NCBI GenBank assembly: GCA_947034895.1
Contig: OX344765.1
Span: 27,161,001 to 27,225,000 of the forward strand
Reading direction: 5' to 3'
From: Rhytidiadelphus loreus
Taxonomy: Eukaryota; Streptophyta; Bryopsida; Hypnales; Hylocomiaceae
Length of the DNA: 64,000 nucleotides
Shown: positions 21,159-31,439 of the stretch, one piece after another
How positions within the stretch are numbered: position 1 is the stretch's first letter
Layout of the letters: each line of letters opens with the position of its first letter
Position numbers and translations under genes: made by a program
Notes under the pieces: model-generated
The model's input: the letters and a program-made list of their open reading frames with translations, nothing else
Databases searched by the model: none
What the model was told of the DNA's origin: nothing

Positions 21159-21293
21159 CCGTTCCTGGATTGGAGATGCTCTTATGTTGCTTGCCTGCTT
21201 GCCTGCTTGTGTGTTGGAAGGATCCTCAGCTCGACTGCAGTCACTGCACAAAGGCAGGCAAGCAACATAAGAGCATCTCCAATCCAGGAACGG
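21159..21293. repeat. Foldback with 40-bp perfect arms and 55-nt loop
   Basis: Bases 21159-21198 are the exact reverse complement of 21254-21293. The arms contain GGATTGGAGATGCTCTTATG. RNA from either strand would form a long perfect stem. This could be a MITE-type foldback or a young inverted duplication of the kind that founds small-RNA loci. No target-site duplication was seen. A decayed relative lies at 21644-21740. Confidence 0.8.
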
Positions 21294-21643
21294 AAACAGA
21301 GACAGTACCGGAATGTTGAAGTGGAGGGAGGCAAGACCTCATTCCGTTCTTGCAATGCAAAGACAGCAATCCAAACCTCAAATGGACTTTTTCTCATCGT
21401 CATAAAAAGATGAAGAGGAAAAGATTCTACTGTACAATTTTTAAAAAAGGATCTCTTATGCAAAAGAAGAAGTTCCAATTTATTGACACATGTAACAAAG
21501 CCTGAAAAGGTATGACAATTATGACTTTTCCTATTCTGAGTCACCTTGCAAACTCTCCATGTTTTACCAGCTTGCTAGGCTTGAGAAGAAAAATGGTGGG
21601 GTTGGGAATAAAGAGAGCCCAATATTGGTTGCATTGGGGAGGG

Positions 21644-21740
21644 TGTTTTTTAGTTGCCCTGTCATTATGTTGTTGGCATGGTGATTTCCGGTTGGATTGG
21701 AGTTGCCCTAAGGCAAGCAACATAAGGCAAGCGACATATT
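21644..21740. repeat. Decayed relative of the 21.2-kb foldback
   Basis: GGATTGGAGTTGCCC followed by GGCAAGCAACATAAGG repeats words from the perfect arms at 21159-21293. To its left, TTATGTTGTTGGC looks like the mutated partner arm. Similarity is by eye only. Confidence 0.4.
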
Positions 21741-22344
21741 GTAGTACTAGAGAATTAATCCTCAAGTGGTCCAGTGTTTGAACTAGAAATAGAAAGAGCA
21801 TTTTGAAAAATCTGTAATGAATAACAATAACACATTTAACCTTGGAATGTTGGGCTAATCATCGTGGAAGTCATCCTATTGGGCTCTATATGAATTATTT
21901 ACTTAAACAAACCCAAGAGCATTCATTGGTGGTCAAACCATTATGCAAGATCTCCCTTTTCTACACAAAATTTCAAAGATGAACATTTGCACTTTTTTCT
22001 TAGATAGAAGGATTTTCTACCATCTATTGGACACTTTTAGGCTACCACATCATTATAAGATTAAAATATTTGCCAAGGATTTATGTCAAGCATTCAACAT
22101 TCTTTCGTCTTTCCATTGATATTGTATCATTATTTAATTATTTTTGAATCTTCCACAATTGGATGGAGCAAAATATTCAAAGCATTCAACTAAACATTTC
22201 AAATGAAGGTACATCCATCGATAAGATAACCACACCCAATTCAAACTGCTACTTTTGAAGGGAAATTCAACAAGGAGGATAGATATTGTCAATCACATCA
22301 CAATGGAAGTAGTTGCATGTATTTTAGAATCCCTATGAATTAGG

Positions 22345-22540
22345 TTAGATGGAAGGTTGGTCTTATTTGCCCTCAATCTAGCCCAAGTTCAATACTTTGG
22401 CCCTATTTAATGTAAAGTGTTGAGGCTTAATTCTAGGGCCCAATTTCCCATTCATGTACTCTTGGATTTTGTTAATGCTCAATTAAAAGAAATATAAAAC
22501 ATGCATCTTTTTCTTTCTCTTTTTTTTTTTCCTATTTAAG
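22345..22540 (+). repeat. Dispersed repeat R2, copy 1
   Basis: Shares CCCTCAATCTAGCCC, TTCAATACTTTG, TTAATGTAAAGT and TTCTAGGGCC, in order, with 40705-40900. Followed by T-rich and AT-rich low-complexity DNA. Confidence 0.75.
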
Positions 22541-22663
22541 TAAAATTTAAAAAATATATTTTTTCCCATTTTCTTCCTATTTTTTCTATTTCAAAAATAG
22601 AAAACAGATTTTTTTAATATTCAAAAACCTTTTCCTTTCTCTTCCTATTTTTTTTTGCTTCTT

Positions 22664-22775
22664 TCAATTTTTCAAAATCGTATTTTAAATGGAAGCAGAA
22701 TTCATTTATTATAATATAATATAATTTTTCAAAATCATTTTAAAATGAAAGTGGACTTCATTTATTATGTTGAAA
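22664..22775 (+). repeat. Local tandem duplication, AT-rich
   Basis: TTTCAAAATC followed by a TTTTAAA-TG and TTCATTTATTAT core occurs twice, about 62 bases apart. It may have arisen by slippage. Confidence 0.5.
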
Positions 22776-23017
22776 TTCTTCTTCTTTTTAATTTCTTGAA
22801 TATAAAGAATTTCATCATATTTATCTGTAGGGTCTCTATTTGTGTGTGGCCAATCACTACAATGCGACAAATGGAAAATAATAATAAAATTACTGATTAG
22901 TAGCAAAATCAGTGATAGACTACACAGATAAAAAAAATTCTCTTGTTTCACTTCTTGCCTAGTTTGTTTATAAAACCAAAGAGTTTGTAAATTAAATAAA
23001 ATTCTCTTCATCAACGA

Positions 23018-23165
23018 TGGAGATTTGTATGATCCAACAGAGGAGCCCAATCCAACCCCAATCCGGCCCTAGATGGGAATTCAGACCACCCAAAACCTCG
23101 TCCCAATTGCTCCCTAGAAGCCAAAAGGTTTGGCACCAAAACTATACCACCTAAGGCGACACATA
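23018..23165 (+). repeat. Dispersed repeat R3, copy 1
   Basis: GGAGATTTGTATGATCCAA, CACCCAAAAC, TTTGGCACCAAAA and AAGGCGACAC recur in order at 42127-42275. The later copy has many C-to-T and G-to-A differences. Confidence 0.75.
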
Positions 23166-23169
23166 GGAT

Positions 23170-24430
23170 GAGTTGTAGTTCTGGCCCAACCTTGGTATAA
23201 ATCCCTTGGGCCAAATTTGGAGGAATTGAGTGATCCTACATAACATTGCTAACCAGTTCCATGGCCTCCCCTCAGGTGGAGGTATCATTCTTCCCTATAT
23301 GCCTAGGTGGAGATTTAAGTTATAATTGTCAAGCGGTGATTGGCTCTAAGATGGTACTACTACAACAAATTCGTCAGATTGTTGCAATCTGATTGGTGGC
23401 AAAGGTACTTTTTCCCTAGGGGGCTCTTGATTTGGGGAGGGGAGCAAAAGGGCCCCCCCTCGGTCTGGTTAACAATGTTATGTATTGATTTTAAACAAAG
23501 AGAGTTCGGGCCAGTCTTCAATCCAACCCCAAGTATTGTACAAACAGCCGGGTCTCCGTGCTGACAATTTTTCAAAGATGGAAGGTGTAGGGTAACCACA
23601 CCTAAATCCATGTGTCCGAACAAAAGCTGTGTAGACAAATGGGAACGCGTGCAATAATACCCCAATTGACAATCCATTTTTGCCGACAGGTACTCCAAAT
23701 GGTGGCCATTAGAAGGACAAGTGTAAGGTGGAGTTTCCATGCTGCACTCTCTAATACTGTAGTTGTGAAATGAAATGGGATGCGATGGGATCTTTGCCAA
23801 GAACAAGGAGGAGCAGCAGTGCTTTTCAGAGTTGTCCGAGTATCCTTGCCTTGTGAAGGACAGTGCTACGGCCACTCTGCGTGCCACCCATTTCAATTCA
23901 GGTGGCAGCCATGCTGCAGTTGTGGACTGCTGGATACTGTATGGAAAAAGCAGTCCAACTTGTCGGTGCGTGGTCAGGCAGGATTCTTTTAACTTAGCCT
24001 GCTAGGAAGGAGAAGGAGAAGGGGATCGAATGGTTTGGCAAAATAAATTAACTCGAATAAAAAAGGACGTTGTCACGGACAATAAGTGTCTGATGGATGA
24101 CAAAGAATCCTTGTACGTAAGGACAAAAGTGCAAACATTCATCCTTGGAATTTTCTGTGAAAGAGGAGAGGGGAGGCTTTGCAAAGTAGCTTTGACTTCC
24201 AATGAATGCTGTAGGGTTGTTTTTTAAGCAAGTGATTCAAATGAGTATCCAAAAGGATGGTTTCCATGGTGACCATCATGTCCTTCCTTCCAGGATTAAC
24301 CTTGAAAGGACGCGGTCCCCAAGGTATTCAAGTATTGGGTGCATTCTTTGTTTCTATAGTTACCAACGAAGTTGTCCATTGGACCTTTTTAGGTGCACAA
24401 ACGTCTTTTGCAAGGTTAACATTGGAAAGA
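23170..24430. other. Mixed-composition repeat DNA, no gene recognised
   Basis: Somewhat GC-richer than its flanks. It holds a 178-codon minus frame (23360-23896) with no recognisable domain and a GGTTAACAATGTTATG motif at 23467. Best read as transposon-derived. Confidence 0.4.
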
Positions 24431-24439
24431 CGTGGAGGT

Positions 24440-24700
24440 TTGAAAAAGTTGTCGATGGATGACTTTGCATTGTAGAAATGAAGAATGCACCTATTTGGTC
24501 CAAAGGTCACATCATTTTGAGTGACTATTTTGGTCATAAACCGACGTTCTTTTAGGGTTTATCCTTTTTGGATGTTAAGCCCCCAAGGTGGCCAAAAAGC
24601 GAGATGGCTCTTTAGAGCATTGTAGAAATGAGGAATGCACCTATTGGTTTAAAAATCAAATCATTGTCAACAAAGTACCTTGGCGATAGGTCTCATCCCT
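24440..24700 (+). repeat. Dispersed repeat R10, two copies
   Basis: CATTGTAGAAATGAAGAATGC at about 24468 and its near copy at about 24619 are each followed by CACCTATT. A third copy lies at about 26650-26730. The unit also carries ACCTTGGCGATA or ACCTTGGTGATA. Confidence 0.55.
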
Positions 24701-24704
24701 TTAG

Positions 24705-25740
24705 GATTAAGGGCCAAAGTAAAATAGGATGAAAAATTGTTTTTTTCCTCCATCCTAGATGTTTCCTTGCATTTTAGGGTTAAGAACCTTGTAGAAAAAT
24801 TATAAAGAACCCAACGACAATTCTAATTGCATTTATGAAGAATAGACAAAAAAATTCTTTTTGAACATAGTTGATCCATTTCATGTATCCGTGACAAGAT
24901 GTTCTTGAAATCATTTTTAATCTACCCAATAGACACCAAAACTCTTAGGGATTAAGGTACCTAAGGTTGTGGGATTTAATTTTGACCCATTAAGGAATTT
25001 TGGCCTTGATAACAAATATAGAAAATCTGAAAATTTTAGGTAGCTTAGGAAACTTCACTTAGATGATTTAGCTTTCATCAAAAAAAAAATCATGATGTAT
25101 ATATTTTTTTAAACCATTTAAATAGTAAAGGAAAGTCAATGCCTATAACCGACCTTCTCAATCCCTCTATTGAAAAAAGAGAGCTCTCTTTGAATACATA
25201 AATAAGTTGTGAGGATTTTATCATTCTTAGAAAATCCCCCCAATGAAATTGAGGGGTGCATAGACTTATTTTGTGGCATTCTAACTCACATCAAAAAAGA
25301 TATTCAATATTGAAGTTTTTATGAATGAAAAAATGAAAAAATGATTTTTACTTTACTTTTATTATATTGTGGCAATGGCACACGGCATACTAGTTTGAAT
25401 TAAATTAGTTCAAGGGCTTTAATTTGCTAATGATGAGGTGAAATGCATACAGCTACTTTGGATTTTTGCTAATGATTTGGAACATTAGTATTTGGGATTT
25501 TATTTTTATTTTTACCAACTAATTTCCTCAAATTCCCATATTGAACCAAGTTTTCAAGTACTAAGTTTGGTTATTTTTTCTATTTCTTAACTCAAAGTAG
25601 AAATTTTATAGATTTTTTTCATTAGGTTTTTGTTGAAGTTTTCAAATTGCAAACATTTTTTTCCAGTTCCATTGGTTAACTCTAAACTAGATACTAGTTC
25701 TTCCCAAACATAGACCTAGAAGGATGTATGGAATCCAATG
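24705..25740. other. AT-rich DNA, no gene recognised
   Basis: Homopolymer-rich, with frequent stops in all frames and no structure beyond scattered A and T runs. Confidence 0.5.
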
Positions 25741-25744
25741 CAAC

Positions 25745-26412
25745 TTAACCACCAATTGTGGAATGGTGTAGAGTATAATGATCCTTCGATACCTTGATCC
25801 TTTTCAAATTTTGGCACATTTTTGCTTATATCCTTGTACAAAAATATCATTTACCACAATTTCATGAAATTAGACATGAAGGAAGGTAGTCTTTTCAACA
25901 TTCAAGTATTACATTAGATGAATGAGAGGTTATAGTAGAACCACCTATAGTTAACCACTTAAGTAATTCCATGCATGTTCTAAAGCAATAGAATGCAATA
26001 TAAATTTATTGCCTTGTAGAAAGATAGAAATGATGGGCATTGTGAATTTTTAGTGATTTTTTCCTTAAATTCAAATTACTATGAATTTTGGAAAGCCAAA
26101 AGTTGGCCTCAACCCATATCCAAATATATAGAGTCTTCTAATTTCAATCATTCCAAAACTACTTTCCCACTCACTACTTCCTACTTTCTTGCTCACTACA
26201 TGTGGACATGTGTCATGAGTTTATAGTCCCAACCTTGCAAAGGAGAAAAAATCACATTCTAAACTTTGGTTAGAAATAGTTGCATCCTACAAGTTGGGTA
26301 TGCATCCCTAGTTGGCAATGGGTGGTTCTACCATAGTTGGACTAAACAATGCCCACAAGCCCTCCATTCATCGTCCATAATATAGATGTTGGAGCACTTA
26401 AGGGTTAAAAAG
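25745..26412 (+). repeat. Dispersed repeat R4, copy 1, interrupted by an insertion
   Basis: The left part (TACCACAATTTCATGAAA-TAG, GATGAATGAGA) and right part (TTGGACTAA, CCTC-TTCATCGTCC, GATGTTGGAGC) match 36690-37027, where they are contiguous. Here they are split by about 400 bp. Confidence 0.7.
25935..26331. mobile_element. Insertion with 11-bp inverted ends inside R4
   Basis: GTAGAACCACC (25935-25945) and GGTGGTTCTAC (26321-26331) are exact inverted repeats at the edges of the block absent from the other R4 copy. The junctions read TATAG-insert-CATAG against ATTAG in the empty copy, so a short TAG-type duplication is possible. It is non-coding, so MITE-like. Confidence 0.5.
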
Positions 26413-26909
26413 GGTCTATTTGAACTTCCCAAGGCCCCCCAAGAATGAAAAATATTTCCGAAATTGCTATACCACCATGGAAAATGGAATTTGTTAAATT
26501 TGTAACACCTCTTTGGGATTTTTGCACTATTTTGGTTATTTTTTTTGTTCAAATATATTATCAATGTCAATTTCATCAAATTGATCATAAAAAACCCCAT
26601 CTTTTAGCCAAGTAAGGACATTGAAGAGTAATATAGTATCCAATGAATGGCTTTTAGAAAAATTGTAGAATTGAAGAATGCACCTATTCATCCTAGTATT
26701 CTTTGAAACTACCTTGGTGATAAATAAGGCTTTTTAATTCAAGAACTACCTTGGATGAATGAAAAAATAATTGAACAAAATATAGGCATAAAGGACTCTA
26801 TTGACCACCTTTATTGGCAACCTTTCTTATACTACCAAAATTATGCCAACTTTGTGAGATATTGGCCACTTGCAACAAGTCCCTCCAAGTATCCTGCAAT
26901 CATCTACTA

Positions 26910-26989
26910 TGAAAGAAGGTTGTTTTCTTCCAATCATCTACCTGAAGGATGAAAGAAGGTTGTTTTCTTCCAATCATTTACCTCAAGGA
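26910..26989 (+). repeat. 40-bp tandem duplication
   Basis: TGAAAGAAGGTTGTTTTCTT and the following 20 bases are repeated immediately, with only two differences. Confidence 0.9.
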
Positions 26990-26999
26990 TGCAAGGGAT

Positions 27000-28129
27000 G
27001 CAACCAGGGTGATTGTAAATGATGCTTTTTTGTACTAGGCAATTAGGCACTCCCTATCTGCATCTGCCACAACATTCACTACAACATTGATTCCTAATTT
27101 TTCTTCCCAACATTTCATTACCTTTTCAGAACCAATGATGACAGCCTTTTCAAATCAACCTGGAGAAAGACTCTGGTCCAGATAAATCATCAATCCAGGA
27201 ATGAACCAATCTTGCAGCTCAGAAACGTTAATTACCAATGTACAACTCATCCCATCATGACAATCTTTATGGATGTTTGAACACACATGGCACTCGCAGA
27301 AAAAGCACTCATGAACTAGTACAGTTATGAATCAAAAAATCATGGGTTCAAAACAAAATCTAACATGTACACCCCAACCACTTCATGGTAAGTCAAGTTT
27401 ACATGACAAAGCAGGAGTAAGGATTACATTGATAAGCTTACATCATTCTCAGAAATATAATCAAATTTCTTGCTTCCTATTTACACAATTATCCATGCTG
27501 TAGCAGCAGCAGGACAGAGCCATCTTGCAGATCCAAACCAACACCAGCAGATCAAAATCTCTCTATGAAGAGGCAAGACTTAAATAGTTCTTGTCACTTG
27601 CTACGAAAAGGATTTGATCACACCTTATCCCTCATAGAACTCTGCCTAATAACAGCAGACACCCTTATTCATCAAAGGAAAACCTCAAGGGCTGAGATAA
27701 GCTCAGAAAAGGGAAGCCAGAATATCAAATTCAGTGTGTTACAAAACAACCTCCTGATACAGGATCCACGTTCCGTTCAAAACTTGGACCGCTCTCTTTA
27801 CGTGAAAGAGGGTATCTAAGAAAGGTGCCAAAAGTTGTGAGACAAAATTGATGACGCAACATAGAAGGCAACTGCCTACTCCAAGCAGGCTAACAATGTC
27901 TGGAGGTAGACATCTTCCAGAATAAATAATGTTCACAGGGAGCTTCTCTACATGTGAAACCGACAAGGAATATCCGGGCACTCGGATCTCAAAATCTGCT
28001 TCTTGAATCACTAGAGGTTGAAAAGAGCATAAAATGTGTCAACCGGGTGATTCGAAATTGGAATGCTGTGAAGATTTCATCCCTCGAAATTACGCAACTT
28101 ACAGCTGAAATATCATCTTGAAGAGCTCA
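27000..28129 (-). other. HMGR 3' flank, probable 3' UTR
   Basis: Moderate GC compared with the AT-rich DNA further left, which suggests that a long 3' UTR reaches perhaps to about 27450. No AATAAA is visible on the minus strand. Small open frames on both strands have no recognisable product. Confidence 0.4.
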
Positions 28130-30626
28130 TCAGGTCGAGGAAGACTTTGTTGGTAGAGGAGGCAGGGCAGCATTCGCCACAGCGGCCATGTTGTTACTCG
28201 AACGGTTGTATTTCAGATGACTCTTCACAAGCTGCCCAGCAGCCAACGCAGACATAAGAGAGATCTCACCAGCCAGCACTGTACCTGCAACTACTCTTGC
28301 AAGTGCCTGTGCGTTGGCACCTGGAGATTCAGCATTAGCTCCCCTCACTCCAAGCAGGTTCAAGCAAGCTGATTGTGATGCCAACTGTGTCCCACCACCA
28401 ATGGTTCCCACCTGTAAAGAGAAATATACAAACAGTATGAGTCACTTAACGCACACAATCGCACCAAACAAAATGATGACACAACGAGATCAAGATCTGA
28501 TACGCGAAATAAACATCTGGAAGGAAGTATCAATAAATTAAAAACAATATATACACACACCTCGATAGAAGGCATGGTGACAGAAACATGCAAGTCTCGA
28601 CCTCCATTCACAGCCTCCATCATTGTTATGCATTGCGAGCTCTCAACATTCTGAGCTGGATCTTGTCCTGTTGCGATGTAAACAGCAGACACAATATTGG
28701 ATGCATGCGCATTGAAGCCTCCAATTGCTCCAGCCAAGGCAGAACCAGCCAAATTCTTGACCATGTTAAGTTCCACCAAGGCAGAAACTGATGTTTTCAA
28801 GACCTTGCGCACGACTTCTTCCGTCAGGACTGCCTCACAAACAACTGACTTGCCACGGCCATCAATCCAGTTTACAGCTGTTGGCTTCTTGTCAGCACAG
28901 AAGTTACCTGCAAATACAGACTACGTGAGTACAGTAATTTACTTCAATAAATCGCTAAAAACAACATATGCCTCAAATAATGACAGCGTGCAAAATATCA
29001 ACCCATACCACCGTAATGCACAACTGAACTTCAATTCGGAGATAACATAGTTAAAATCGATGAGGCTCAATCACATACCAGACACGCTGATAATCTCCAT
29101 ATCGTGGTATAAATCTTGAAGATAATCCAAAACGTTTTGAACGCCCTTAGATATCATGTTCATCCCCATAGCATCGCCAGTTAAAGCAGTAAAACGAATG
29201 TAAACATTTCGTCCAGCTAACTGACACTTGAGGTGCTTCAACCTGGCGAAACGACTAGTCCTGAAAACAATGCAACGAATCGTCAGCACGTTCTAAGTCA
29301 TTCTGCAAGTCGGGCCGCAGTGTATTAAATATAGTTCATGACATAGTTCAAGGCGTAATTAACTTAAAGATGTGAGATCAGGGCTGCGTAGTAATGAGAT
29401 CAGAACGAAGGACAAAGAAATGATAAGGAAATCCAGAATGCCACTCTCTACTCATTGACGTATCAGAAATCACAAAGGTCATCATGGTATGACAAGGAAA
29501 TCCAGAAGATCCATCATTCCACGGACAGAGCGCTGCCAAGCCAGCAGAAAGCATCGTCCATGTAATTCAATCCAAGTCTGATGGAGCTTGTGGCTCCGAT
29601 TATTAATAACATAGATTGTGTTCATGAGAACTCCCATTCAGAAACCACATGAACACAGCATGATAAAGACAGACCAAAGACAAACCTGTTGAACATGTGC
29701 GAGATGGTATCAAAGTTGTTGGGATCTTCAACGAAGAACTTGAGATCTGCACATCTCTTCACAGAAGGAAACCGAACCACAGGAGCTCTTGTCATGCCGT
29801 CCTGCAGCAATATGCTTGTGGCACCACCAGATTGGTAGATAGCCTTACATCCGCGATTAGTGCTCGCCACCAGGCAACCTTCAGTAGTGGCCATCGGCAC
29901 CGTAAACTCATGGCCATTGAGAAGAAGAGGGCCAGCAACTCCGACTGGGACTTGCACATAACCAACCACCATCTCACAGCATTGTCCCATGATGGAGCTA
30001 TAATCCATCCCTGTCAACGGTAGACCCTGGAGGGACTTTCCCGTGGTCAATTCCACTGCCCTCCGCCTAATCGCAGCGCCCCTCGACGGATCCCCTAATT
30101 GCGTTTCCAAAGAGTACGAAGGCACATCGCCATTGGCAACAGCGCGGGCAATGTCCTCATCCTCATTCTCGCTCAAGCTCATTCCCATGAGCTCCACCGG
30201 GACTCTAGGAGCCTCGGGTTGCACCTGACAGCTCGGCCTGATTTGATCCCTCTCATCATCCGAGTCCCAAGAGCCTTCGCCACTCTTACTAATAAAGTTC
30301 TGTGCGTAATCGATTCCAAAAAAACCTATCAAATAGATAAAAGAAGAAAGCTGAATCAGCAGGGCCACGATCTCTCCGAGGTTGAGCATATGCAGCGGCG
30401 TCGAGTTTCGGATCTTGTCTCGCCAAGAGCGCATCAAAAAGTAGGACGCCACGAAAAACAACACAATGAAGATCTTGTTCGTCAATCCCACAGGCAAAGG
30501 CAGCGCATCCGACGCCAACGCCTTTCGCACCTTCGTCCGCTTCATCGGCAGACGCTTATTATTATTATTATTATTATTCTCCTCATACTGATGATCCCTG
30601 CCATGTCCCGACTGCGCCGTCCTCAT
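28130..30626 (-). CDS. HMGR: 3-hydroxy-3-methylglutaryl-CoA reductase (HMGR), 4 exons
   Basis: ER-membrane enzyme that makes mevalonate from HMG-CoA with two NADPH, the committed step of cytosolic isoprenoid and sterol synthesis. Exons, in transcript order: 30626-29686, 29260-29079, 28907-28561, 28411-28130. Sum 1752 nt, 583 aa, with matching phases; four exons is the usual plant HMGR count. The cytosolic N-terminus carries a run of seven Asn (residues 17-23). Two membrane segments lie at about 51-66 and 84-107, followed by an acidic linker (120-128) and the catalytic domain. Catalytic residues are visible: Glu249 in TTEG, Lys381 in ADKK, Asp457 in GQDPAQN and His555 in [15 protein letters not shown]-binding DAMGMN is also present. 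Ser561 in KYNRSS matches the known inhibitory SnRK1 phosphorylation site. The start is the only ATG in frame after the upstream stop. Confidence 0.97.
30555..30578 (-). repeat. AAT trinucleotide microsatellite inside HMGR exon 1
   Basis: A run of ATT triplets (AAT on the coding strand) encodes seven consecutive Asn, residues 17-23 of HMGR, in the poorly conserved cytosolic tail ahead of membrane segment 1. Length changes here would stay in frame, so polymorphism between individuals is plausible. Confidence 0.9.
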
Positions 30627-30740
30627 TGTCACCACCGCCACTCCTCCACCACTAAAACTAGCGCCCAAACTCCCAGACTCCTTCGTCCCCCTCGTCTCAA
30701 CAATGTCGCACCGAAACCACACAAAAAAGACTCGCTTCGC

Positions 30741-30752
30741 TCACAGCAGCAT
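30741..30752 (-). promoter_or_regulatory. Minimal upstream ORF (Met-Leu-Leu-stop) in the HMGR leader
   Basis: In the inferred HMGR leader, an ATG at 30752 reads ATG CTG CTG TGA and ends 114 nt before the main ATG at 30626. If the transcript starts near 30940, this uORF would be in the mRNA. Regulation by it is inference only. Confidence 0.4.
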
Positions 30753-30968
30753 TCTCAATATCTCCGACTGCGACTGCGACGCCAACCGCAGACAAGATCC
30801 GGCGAAATACAACCAGAAACAACCGTCGTACTAACGAACCAACAACCTACCACAAACCTAATAAATAAGCTGTCGCCCGCGCTCGTCTCGTCTCGTTTCG
30901 TCTCTCTGATACCAATGCAGCCCTGATCAAGGGCAACGCAGATGCAGCAGTACCAGAGAGAGCAGGGC

Positions 30969-30975
30969 CTTTAAA
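30969..30975 (-). promoter_or_regulatory. TATA-like box of HMGR
   Basis: On the coding (minus) strand the sequence GCAATTTAAAGGCC holds a TTTAAA core in an otherwise GC-rich stretch, about 345 bases above the HMGR ATG. It would place transcription start near 30940 and give a leader of about 310 nt. The core sequence is seen; its use as a TATA box is inferred. Confidence 0.45.
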
Positions 30976-31366
30976 TTGCAAGGCCGGAGAGCCGACGACT
31001 GACTCGGGCGATGGGTTCCAAGCTCTGCCAGTGCCTGCAAAGCACTCGCCGTGGAAGCGCCTCTAGACTAGTAGACCCCTAGTAGACAGCCAGCGCAGAA
31101 CTGAAGCTTGCCACATGTGGTCACAGTGCGGCAATGGAGAGACGGCTCGGAGCGGCTGCGGGTGGTTGCGCTCGTTAGCGGCTGCTTGCGGGGGAGGTGC
31201 GGCTCGGGACGGTGGGTGGTGGAGGCTGGAGTGGCGGACTTGGGGGGGCAGAGGGCCAGCCGTGTGGCGGGGCCGGCGGGTGGAAGCTGCGGCTTTCTTC
31301 AGTTCCGATGCCGTGGATTCCGCGTTTTCTGTGACACGTCCTTGTCATTGGACGGACGGACTCCCG

Positions 31367-31390
31367 GGCTCCACCACGTGTGGTGGAGCC
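31367..31390 (-). promoter_or_regulatory. G-box inside a 10-bp inverted repeat, HMGR upstream region
   Basis: GGCTCCACCA and TGGTGGAGCC flank a CGTG centre, which creates the G-box CACGTG at 31375-31380. It lies about 740 bases above the HMGR ATG, near the far edge of the GC-rich promoter block (about 30980-31420). G-boxes bind plant bZIP and bHLH factors. A CACATGTG E-box-like site lies near 31112. Confidence 0.5.
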
Positions 31391-31439
31391 CATTTCAACT
31401 TCAGTAATACCCTACGTATAGGTCAGTTTCGTAAATAAA

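Noticed and set aside
23360..23896. 178-codon minus-strand frame
   Set aside because: No recognisable domain, it lies in repeat-derived DNA carrying a dispersed motif, and shorter frames overlap it on both strands.
30627..30722. HMGR start 32 codons further up
   Set aside because: The codon at 30722 is GTG, and no ATG occurs in frame between the upstream stop and 30626.
30099..30926. 275-codon + strand frame
   Set aside because: Antisense shadow of HMGR exon 1. Its Arg/His/Leu-rich composition is the usual result of reading a GC-rich exon backwards.
31108..31438. Open frames of about 100 codons above HMGR
   Set aside because: GC-rich promoter DNA gives overlapping open frames on both strands. 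There is no family match and no sign of splicing.
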